Shown: in pieces, positions 58,590 through 64,000 of the stretch
Layout: each line of letters opens with the position of its first letter
Position numbering within the stretch: the first letter of the stretch is position 1
NCBI RefSeq assembly: GCF_001083785.1
Contig: NZ_LAVL01000012.1
Span: 1 to 64,000 of the forward strand
Origin: Nonomuraea sp. SBT364
GTDB taxonomy: Bacteria > Actinomycetota > Actinomycetes > Streptosporangiales > Streptosporangiaceae
Reading direction: 5' to 3'
Length of the DNA stretch: 64,000 bases
The notes under the pieces: model-generated
The model's database searches: none
The model's input: the letters and a program-made list of their open reading frames with translations, nothing else
Told to the model about the DNA's origin: nothing
Program-made: the position numbers and the translations under genes

Positions 58590-60019
58590 CTCGTAACGCA
58601 ATCGATCGATACTTCGCAATCACCGCACGTGGTTCCACGATGTCCCGTGAGATCCGTGGCGGTCTGGCCACGTTCTTCACCATGGCCTACATCGTGGTGC
58701 TGAACCCGATCATCATCGCCAACGGCACCGACATCGACGGCCAGGTCATCGGTGACGGCACGACGCCCAACACGGCCCTCGTGGCCGCGGGCACCGCGTT
58801 CGTGGCCGGCGTGCTGACCATCCTCATGGGCGTCATCGGCAAAGTGCCGTTCGCCATGGCCGCCGGGCTCGGGCTCAACGCCTTCGTGACCTTCAACATC
58901 GCCACGCAGATGACCTGGGAAGAGGCCATGGGCCTGGTCTTCCTGGAGGGCGTCATCATCGGCGTCCTGGTGCTGACCGGGCTGCGGGTGGCGGTGTTCA
59001 AGGCCATCCCCGACCAGCTCAAGACGGCCATCAGCGTCGGCATCGGCCTGTTCATCGCGCTGATCGGGTTCGTGGACGCGGGCTTCGTGCGCCGCGCGGC
59101 CGGAACGCCGCTGGAGATGGGCATCGCCGGCAACCTGACGTCGTGGCCGATCCTCGTGTTCATCGTCGGCCTGCTGACCACGGCCGTACTGGTGGCGCGG
59201 AAGGTGCGGGGCGCGATCCTGATCGGCATCGTGGGCACCACCGTGCTGGCCATCGTGGTCGAGCTGATCACCAAGTCCGGCGCGTTCGGCCCCGAGAACC
59301 CGGGCGGCTGGCAGCTCAACGTGCCGTCCGTGCCCGAGCAGATCTTCGGGCTGCACAACGTGTTCAGCCTCTTCACCGAGTTCGACCCGCTCGGCGCGTT
59401 CAGCCGGGTCTCGGTGCTGCTCGTCGTCCTGCTCGTGTTCACGCTGCTCATCACGGACTTCTTCGACACGATGGGCACGATGGTGGGCGTCGGCCGCCAG
59501 GCGAACCTGGTCCAGGAGGACGGGACGCTGCCGCGTACCCGCGAGATCCTGCTCGTCGACTCGCTCGGCGCGGTCGCGGGCGGCGCCGGCTCGGTGTCGT
59601 CCAACACCACCTACATCGAGTCGGCCGCGGGCGTCGGCGAAGGCGCGCGCACCGGCCTGGCCAGCGTGGTCACCGGCGTGCTGTTCCTGATCGCCATCTT
59701 CTTCGCGCCGCTCGTCACGGTCGTGCCGTACGAGGCCGCCGCGCCGGCGCTGGTCATCGTGGGCTTCCTGATGATGACCGCGGTCCGCGAGATCGACTGG
59801 AGCGAGTACGAGATCGCCATCCCGGCGTTCCTGACCATCGTCATCATGCCGTTCACGTACTCGATCTCCAACGGCATCGGCGCCGGCTTCATCAGCTACG
59901 TGCTGATCAAGGTCGTGCGGGGCAAGAGCAGGGAGCTGCACCCGCTGATGTGGGCCGTCGCCGGGCTGTTCGTCGTGTACTTCGCGCTCGGGCCGATCAA
60001 GGTCCTGCTCGGAGTCTGA
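58580..60019 (+). CDS. NCS2-family purine permease (AzgA-like)
   Basis: A 479-residue membrane transporter with about 14 helices. Landmarks are GLATFFTMAYIVVLNPIIIA, VPFAMAAGLGLNAFVTFNIA, DFFDTMGTMVGVGRQANLVQ and the family hallmark SSNTTYIESAAGVGEGARTG. It imports hypoxanthine, adenine or guanine with protons. The GTG at 58580 is inside an inverted repeat and has no ribosome-binding site in front, so the message may be leaderless. DUF2530 is divergent. Confidence 0.93.
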   Translation: MSDTRNAIDRYFAITARGSTMSREIRGGLATFFTMAYIVVLNPIIIANGTDIDGQVIGDGTTPNTALVAAGTAFVAGVLTILMGVIGKVPFAMAAGLGLNAFVTFNIATQMTWEEAMGLVFLEGVIIGVLVLTGLRVAVFKAIPDQLKTAISVGIGLFIALIGFVDAGFVRRAAGTPLEMGIAGNLTSWPILVFIVGLLTTAVLVARKVRGAILIGIVGTTVLAIVVELITKSGAFGPENPGGWQLNVPSVPEQIFGLHNVFSLFTEFDPLGAFSRVSVLLVVLLVFTLLITDFFDTMGTMVGVGRQANLVQEDGTLPRTREILLVDSLGAVAGGAGSVSSNTTYIESAAGVGEGARTGLASVVTGVLFLIAIFFAPLVTVVPYEAAAPALVIVGFLMMTAVREIDWSEYEIAIPAFLTIVIMPFTYSISNGIGAGFISYVLIKVVRGKSRELHPLMWAVAGLFVVYFALGPIKVLLGV

Positions 60020-60026
60020 GGAAGGC

Positions 60027-60056
60027 GGGGCCGCCATGCTCAGGCCGGGCGGCCCC
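60027..60056. terminator. Hairpin after the purine permease
   Basis: GGGGCCGCC (60027-60035) pairs with GGCGGCCCC (60048-60056) in a perfect 9-bp stem with a 12-base loop, 8 bp after the stop. No T tract. A U-less terminator is likely. Confidence 0.55.
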
Positions 60057-60110
60057 GGGGTATCAAGGAGTGAGACACGCCCCGCCCGAGAGAAATATCT
60101 TGTCTTCCTG

Positions 60111-60128
60111 TATAGTTAGCAAAGGTAA
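60111..60128 (+). promoter_or_regulatory. MarR operator overlapping the -10 box
   Basis: TATAGT (60111-60116) is a good -10 and overlaps the near-palindrome TTAGC-AAA-GGTAA (60116-60128), 7 bp before the MarR GTG. GCTAAC recurs just after the start. Autoregulation by the MarR protein is likely; the mRNA leader would be very short. Confidence 0.6.
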
Positions 60129-60134
60129 TGACTC

Positions 60135-60590
60135 GTGCTAACCAGACCCCAGCAGCCCAAGATCAACCTGCGCAGCGACGCAGGCCTGGCTACAGCTTTG
60201 CGCGTCTCCCTCGCAAGGCTGAACAGGCGACTCCGACGACAGGGAGCGGCGCACCCGCTGACGCCCACGCAGTTCGCGACCCTCGCCGCGGTGGAACGGC
60301 ATTCCGCGATAACCCCCGGCGAATTGGCCGAGCTCGAGAAGGTGCAACCACCCTCGATGACGCGCGTGATCTCCGCGCTCGAGGAACGCGGCCTGCTCCA
60401 GCGCACCCCGCATCCGACCGACCGGCGTCAGGTGACCGTGTCCGTGACCGAGGCCGGTCAGACGTTGCTGAAGGAGGAACGCCGCCGCAAGGAGGCGTGG
60501 CTCACCAAGCAGCTGAAGGCGCTGACACCGGAGGAGCGGTCGATCCTCAGGCAGGCGGCGCCGATCCTGGAGAAGCTCAGCAGGATATAG
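60135..60590 (+). CDS. MarR family transcriptional regulator
   Basis: A 151-residue winged-helix regulator. Helices LATALRVSLARLNRRLRRQG and LTPTQFATLAAVERHSAITP, recognition helix VQPPSMTRVISALEERGLLQ, wing RTPHPTDRRQVTVSVTEAGQ. The start is GTG at 60135. It lies immediately upstream of an MFS gene (24 bp), a classic regulator/efflux pair. The ligand is unknown. Confidence 0.95.
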   Translation: MLTRPQQPKINLRSDAGLATALRVSLARLNRRLRRQGAAHPLTPTQFATLAAVERHSAITPGELAELEKVQPPSMTRVISALEERGLLQRTPHPTDRRQVTVSVTEAGQTLLKEERRRKEAWLTKQLKALTPEERSILRQAAPILEKLSRI

Positions 60591-60613
60591 AGCCTGAACA
60601 ACCCAAGACCGGG

Positions 60614-61837
60614 ATGTTCCGGTCGCTCAAGATTCGCAACTACCGCATGTTCGCGGTCGGCGGCGCTGTGTCCAACGTGGGGGGATGGCTGCAGCGCACC
60701 GCCCAGGACTGGCTGATCCTCGAACTGACCGGCGGCAGCGCTTCCGCGCTCGGCACCGCCACCGCCCTGCAGTTCCTGCCGATGCTGCTGTTCGGGATGT
60801 TCGGCGGCGTGCTCGCCGACCGCTACCCCAAGCGGCCCATCCTCATCACCGCCCAGTCGATGATGGCCGCGCTCGCGCTCGGGCTCGGCGTGCTCACCAT
60901 GACGGGCACCGCCCAGGTGTGGCATGTGTACGTGATGGCGTTCGCGCTCGGGCTCATCTCCTGCGTCGAGGTGCCGGCCCGGCAGGCGTTCGTGGTCGAG
61001 ATGGTCGGGCGGCGCGACCTGCCCAACGCCATCGCGCTCAACAGCTCCAGCTTCAACCTGGCCCGCGTGCTGGGCCCGGCGCTGGCCGGCGTGCTCATCT
61101 ACCTGCTCGGCGGGACGGGCCCGATCTTCCTGGTCAACGCGCTCACGTTCGCCGCGGTCATCTCCAGCCTGGCCTTCATGCGCAAGTCCGAGCTGAACCT
61201 GGCCGCACCGGTGCCGAGGGCCAAGGGGCAGCTCCGCGAGGGGCTGAAGTACGTGGTCCGGCGCGAGGAACTGCTGATGCCGATCCTGCTGATCGCGTTC
61301 GTGTCGATGTTCTCGCAGTCGTTCTCGATGTCGATAGCGCTCATGGCGCGCGAGGTCTTCGACGCGGGGGCGTCCTCGTTCGGGCTGGCGTCCAGCATGT
61401 TCGCCGTCGGGGCGCTCGGCGGGGCGCTGCTGGCCGCGCGCAGGGCCCGGCTGTCGCGCAAGGTGCTGTTCGCCGGGGCCATCGGGTTCGGGCTGTTCCA
61501 GGTCGCCAGCGGGCTCGCGCCGGTCTACCCGGTCTACCTGGCGCTGCTGGTGCCCACCGGCATCGCGCTGATCACCATCAACACGGCGGCCAACGCCAGC
61601 GTCCAGCTCGCCACCTCGCCCGAGATGCGGGGGCGGGTGATGGGCATCTACATGCTGGTGTTCACCGGTGGCGCGCCGCTGGGGGCGCCGCTGATCGGGT
61701 GGCTGTCGGATCTGGCCGGGCCGCGCGCGGGCGTCATGCTGTCCGGCACGCTCGTGCTGGTCGGCACCGGGCTGGCGGTGCTGGCGACGCGCCTGATCTG
61801 GACCCGGCTCGCCGAACCGGCCCTGGCCCCGGCCTGA
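60614..61837 (+). CDS. MFS efflux transporter
   Basis: A 407-residue MFS_3-type exporter starting FRSLKIRNYRMFAVGGAVSN, the N terminus typical of enterobactin/antibiotic-efflux-like members. Helix segments include LPMLLFGMFGGVLADRYPKR with the loop 2-3 motif A (GGVLADRYPKR), LPNAIALNSSSFNLARVLGP, and GVMLSGTLVLVGTGLAVLA. The likely role is drug export, controlled by the upstream MarR. The ATG at 60614 is the first in-frame start after the MarR stop. Confidence 0.92.
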   Translation: MFRSLKIRNYRMFAVGGAVSNVGGWLQRTAQDWLILELTGGSASALGTATALQFLPMLLFGMFGGVLADRYPKRPILITAQSMMAALALGLGVLTMTGTAQVWHVYVMAFALGLISCVEVPARQAFVVEMVGRRDLPNAIALNSSSFNLARVLGPALAGVLIYLLGGTGPIFLVNALTFAAVISSLAFMRKSELNLAAPVPRAKGQLREGLKYVVRREELLMPILLIAFVSMFSQSFSMSIALMAREVFDAGASSFGLASSMFAVGALGGALLAARRARLSRKVLFAGAIGFGLFQVASGLAPVYPVYLALLVPTGIALITINTAANASVQLATSPEMRGRVMGIYMLVFTGGAPLGAPLIGWLSDLAGPRAGVMLSGTLVLVGTGLAVLATRLIWTRLAEPALAPA

Positions 61838-61905
61838 GCCTGGCCCGGGCCCTGAGCCTGGTCCGGGCCTGAGCCCGGGCTTGAGCCTGGTCCCGGTCCG
61901 GGGCG
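61833..61905. repeat. Tandem 18-bp repeat after the MFS gene
   Basis: CCTGAGCCTGGCCCGGGC (61833-61850) and CCTGAGCCTGGTCCGGGC (61851-61868) differ by one base, followed by decaying partial copies (CTGAGCCCGGGC, TTGAGCCTGGTCCCGG). The first unit contains the MFS stop codon. The repeat fills the gap before thpR. Confidence 0.8.
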
Positions 61906-61922
61906 GGGCACAATCGGTTGGC

Positions 61923-62480
61923 ATGAGACTGTTCGCGGCCGTGGTGCCGCCCTCCGGGGTGCTCGACGAGCTGCAGCGGGCGATCGCGCCGCACGTCGGG
62001 CAGGTGCCGGGGCTGCGCTGGCCCGACCGGGCCACGTGGCACATCACGCTGGCGTTCTTCGGCGAGGTGCCCGAGCGGGCGCTGCCCGAGCTGCGCACCC
62101 GGCTGGCCCGCGCCGTCGGCCGCCACCCCGTCCCGGACCTGGCCTTCACCGGGTTCGGGGCGTTCTCGTCGCTGCGCCGGGCCAGGGTGTTCTGGGCCGG
62201 GCTGTCGGGCGACCCGATGAACCGGCTGGCCGACTCGGTCAAGGCCGGCGCCCGCCGCGCCGGTGCCGTACAGACCGACGAGAAACGGTTCCACCCGCAT
62301 CTCACGCTCGCCCGCGCCAAGGCCGAGACGGACCTGCGCCCGCTGGCCGAGTCGCTGTCCGGGTTCAGCGGCTCGCCCTGGCGGGCGGAGACCGTACGGC
62401 TCGTCAAGAGCGAGCTCGGGGCGCAGGTGAGGTACGAGTCACTCGACGAATGGGACCTGGCACCCGCGCGGCGGGGCTAG
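61923..62480 (+). CDS. thpR: RNA 2',3'-cyclic phosphodiesterase
   Basis: A 185-residue 2H phosphoesterase. Two HxTx motifs, HITL at 40-43 (in TWHITLAFFGEVPER) and HLTL at 126-129 (in RFHPHLTLARAK), form the active site, and MRLFAAVVPP is the family N terminus. It opens 2',3'-cyclic phosphates or joins tRNA halves (ligT). ATG at 61923. It is followed after 10 bp by a 27-residue membrane microprotein, and the MFS gene precedes it by 85 bp of repeat. Confidence 0.95.
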   Translation: MRLFAAVVPPSGVLDELQRAIAPHVGQVPGLRWPDRATWHITLAFFGEVPERALPELRTRLARAVGRHPVPDLAFTGFGAFSSLRRARVFWAGLSGDPMNRLADSVKAGARRAGAVQTDEKRFHPHLTLARAKAETDLRPLAESLSGFSGSPWRAETVRLVKSELGAQVRYESLDEWDLAPARRG

Positions 62481-62490
62481 GCTCCAGGGC

Positions 62491-62574
62491 GTGGACCGTC
62501 CCCGTTCCTGGCTGTTGCCCGTCGTGCTCGGCCTTCTGATGCTGATCGTGATCGTCGGCGCCCTGGTGACCTGA
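62491..62574 (+). CDS. 27-residue single-helix membrane microprotein
   Basis: GTG start at 62491, stop at 62572-62574. The product begins with a charged stretch (DRPR), then SWLLPVVLGLLMLIVIVGAL forms one transmembrane helix. CCAGGGC precedes the GTG. It is 10 bp after thpR and probably in the same transcript. GC-rich third positions are consistent with coding. Too short for a family match. Confidence 0.55.
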   Translation: MDRPRSWLLPVVLGLLMLIVIVGALVT

Positions 62575-62575
62575 C

Positions 62576-63544
62576 CTACCAGGCGTAGTCCTCGGGGGCC
62601 GCGCGGTGACCCGGGAAGATCTCGTCCAGGCGGGCCAGCGTCTGCTCGTCCAGCGTGATCTCCAGCGTGCGCATGGTGCCTTCGAGCTGCTCCAGCGTGC
62701 GCGGGCCGATGATCGGCGCGGTGACCGCGGGCTGCGCCAGGAGCCACGCCAGCGCCACGTACGCCGGGTCCTCGCCCAGCTCGTCGCAGAGCTTCTCGTA
62801 GGCCACGATCTTGTCGCGATGCTTGTCGAGCTCCTTGACCATGTGCTCGCTCGCCGAGCGGCCCTTGTCCAGCTTGCGCAGCACGCCGCCGAGCAGGCCG
62901 CCGGCCAGCGGGCTCCACGGGATCACGCCGAGCCCGTAGTCGAGGCAGGCGGGCAGCACCTCCAGCTCGGCGGCCCTGGTCAGCAGGTTGTAGTGGCTCT
63001 GCTCGCTGGTCAGGCCGAAGAAGCTGCGCCGCGCGGCCGTCTCCTGCGCCTTGGCGATGTGCCATCCGGCGAAGTTCGACGAGCCCACGTACAGGATCTT
63101 GCCCTGCTGGCGCAGGATCTCCATGGCCTCCCAGAACTCCTCGAACGGGGTGTTCCGGTCGATGTGGTGCGCCTGGTAGATGTCGATGTAGTCGGTCTGC
63201 ATGCGCCGGAGCGAGGCGTCGCAGGCCCGGCGGATGTTCAGCGCCGACAGTCCGCGGTCGTTGGGCCAGTCGCCCATGTCGCCGTAGAGCTTGGTCGCGA
63301 TGACCGTCTTCTCCCTGCGGCCGCCGCCCTGCGCGAACCACCTGCCGAGGATGTGCTCGGTGACGCCTTCGCCCTTTTTCCAGCCGTAGACGTTGGCGGT
63401 GTCGAAGAAGTTGATGCCCAGCTCGTGCGCCCTGTCCATGATCGCGAAGGAGTCGTCCTCCGAGGTCTCCGGCCCGAAGTTCATCGTGCCGAGACAGAGC
63501 GGGCTGACCTGGAGGCCACTGCGTCCGAGGTTCACGTAATCCAT
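62576..63544 (-). CDS. Aldo/keto reductase
   Basis: A 322-residue NADPH-dependent TIM-barrel reductase. The catalytic tetrad is D48, Y53 (FFDTANVYGW), K85 (VIATKLYG) and H126 (IDIYQAHHID). Start ATG at 63544 lies right at the predicted transcription start, so it may be a leaderless message. An upstream MerR-type dyad controls it. Likely role: aldehyde detoxification, by analogy with MerR-controlled members. Ends one base before the microprotein stop on the opposite strand. Confidence 0.95.
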   Translation of the reverse strand: MDYVNLGRSGLQVSPLCLGTMNFGPETSEDDSFAIMDRAHELGINFFDTANVYGWKKGEGVTEHILGRWFAQGGGRREKTVIATKLYGDMGDWPNDRGLSALNIRRACDASLRRMQTDYIDIYQAHHIDRNTPFEEFWEAMEILRQQGKILYVGSSNFAGWHIAKAQETAARRSFFGLTSEQSHYNLLTRAAELEVLPACLDYGLGVIPWSPLAGGLLGGVLRKLDKGRSASEHMVKELDKHRDKIVAYEKLCDELGEDPAYVALAWLLAQPAVTAPIIGPRTLEQLEGTMRTLEITLDEQTLARLDEIFPGHRAAPEDYAW

Positions 63545-63550
63545 GGTTCA

Positions 63551-63582
63551 ACCCTAAGTACCTGGAGTGGACTCCAGGCCAT
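63551..63582 (-). promoter_or_regulatory. MerR-type promoter with dyad in a long spacer
   Basis: CCTGGAGTGGACTCCAGG (63561-63578) is an 8-bp-arm dyad inside a 20-bp spacer between ATGGCC (-35, minus strand, 63582-63577) and TAGGGT (-10, 63556-63551). The overlong spacer with a CTGGAGT/ACTCCAG operator is the hallmark of MerR-family (AdhR/NmlR-like) activation. The regulator gene is not in the window. Confidence 0.8.
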
Positions 63583-63593
63583 AGGGTGGCCGG

Positions 63594-64000
63594 GTGAGTT
63601 CGGTGATCGGCCTGTTCAGGGCTGCCTTGCCACTGTTCCTGTCCATGGTCACCGGGCTGGCCGGGTCGCTCGTGGTCACCGCCGTGCTCGGCCGTCACGC
63701 GACCGTCACGCTGGCCGCCTTCGCCGTCATGACGGCCGTGCTCAACCCCGCCTCCACCGCCGTCGCGGGTGCGCTGCGCGGGCTGGCGCCGTTCGTGGCG
63801 CCCCACCGCGACGACCCCGGCACGGTGGTGCCGATCCTGCGTGACGCGCGCTGGCTCAGCCTGCTGGTCGGGGCCGCGGGTGCGCTGGCCGTGCTCGGCG
63901 TGCCGGCGCTCGCCGGGGCGACCGGGGTGCCCGCCGAGGTGGTGGCCGAGCTCGGCGCGCTGCCCTGGCTGCTGGCCCTCTACCTGCTGGTGTTCGCGGC
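63594..64000 (+). CDS. MATE family transporter, N-terminal part (runs off the window)
   Basis: An open frame from GTG at 63594 to the window end, 135 residues with no stop. It starts SSVIGLFRAALPLFLSMVTG, then SLVVTAVLGRHATVTLAAFA and VMTAVLNPASTAVAGALRGL, resembling a MATE-type polytopic transporter. Further helices follow (LSLLVGAAGALAVLGVPALA, LGALPWLLALYLLVFA). It is divergent from the aldo/keto reductase, so the MerR-type dyad may also influence it. The MATE assignment is from the N-terminal third only. Confidence 0.75.
   Translation, partial: MSSVIGLFRAALPLFLSMVTGLAGSLVVTAVLGRHATVTLAAFAVMTAVLNPASTAVAGALRGLAPFVAPHRDDPGTVVPILRDARWLSLLVGAAGALAVLGVPALAGATGVPAEVVAELGALPWLLALYLLVFA

Overview
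This is a single chromosomal window from a high-GC Gram-positive actinomycete, with G+C of roughly 70% by eye and third codon positions almost all G or C. GTG and TTG starts are frequent and genes are densely packed. The gene families (mycosin-type protease, mycothiol-dependent enzyme, ECF42 sigma factor with a DGPF partner, SepF, CysO, bacterial XPB, actinobacterial-type GroEL2) point to Actinomycetota. A Streptosporangiaceae genus such as Nonomuraea is my best guess, but that is inference. I see no prophage, plasmid backbone, insertion sequence, CRISPR array or tRNA gene. The region looks like ordinary core chromosome with small accessory patches.

Layout, left to right. 1-531 holds the 3' end of an rRNA operon (23S end, 5S, terminator). 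614-5103 carries a divergent SDR/XRE pair, a PhzF-like enzyme, a stand-alone SepF paralogue and a large unknown membrane protein. 5207-10276 on the minus strand is a tightly packed plsX, P-type ATPase and argS run. 10339-14688 holds a DUF1707 protein, an orphan lysine-2,3-aminomutase-like radical SAM enzyme, a secreted Gly-rich protein and a repeat-rich intergenic zone that hides a 57-codon gene behind a perfect LexA/SOS box. 14689-16483 is a polysaccharide-type ABC exporter. 16955-22665 is a complete dipeptide/oligopeptide ABC importer operon (dppABCDF order).

22662-29315 carries a mycosin-like protease with a translationally coupled partner, a SAM hydrolase, and trehalose synthesis genes (otsB, otsA) interleaved with DUF3263, a secreted protein and an ECF sigma factor. 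29402-33459 carries a SAM-I riboswitch in front of thrC-cysO, then a cold-shock gene and groEL2 behind two CIRCE operators. 33572-34384 is a small accessory patch: a SnoaL-like gene bracketed by a roughly 100-bp inverted repeat, next to a 17-bp triple tandem repeat. 34385-42841 holds GNAT, PEBP-like and HelD-family genes, the helicase XPB, a DUF4190 protein, an acyl-CoA ligase and an unknown gene.

42848-53517 holds the XPB-associated WYL protein, a HAAS-domain membrane protein, TetR/HAD, a two-part cold-shock protein, an MFS protein, DUF3027 and a 1032-residue sacsin-like GHKL ATPase. Parts of this block resemble the mycobacterial ercc3-cspB-Rv0876c neighbourhood as I remember it. 53555-56727 is an ECF42 operon (DGPF protein, sigma factor, mycothiol-type enzyme, methyltransferase) preceded by a nested inverted repeat. 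56738-64000 holds a TAP-like lipoprotein hydrolase, DUF2530 and a purine permease, a MarR/MFS pair, an RNA 2',3'-cyclic phosphodiesterase, a 27-residue membrane microprotein, an aldo/keto reductase under a MerR-type promoter, and the start of a MATE transporter that runs off the window.

Regulatory sites recognised here tie several genes to stress or metabolite signals: SOS (mini DUF222-like gene), HrcA/CIRCE (groEL2), SAM (thrC-cysO), a MerR-type dyad (aldo/keto reductase) and local operators for the XRE and MarR pairs.
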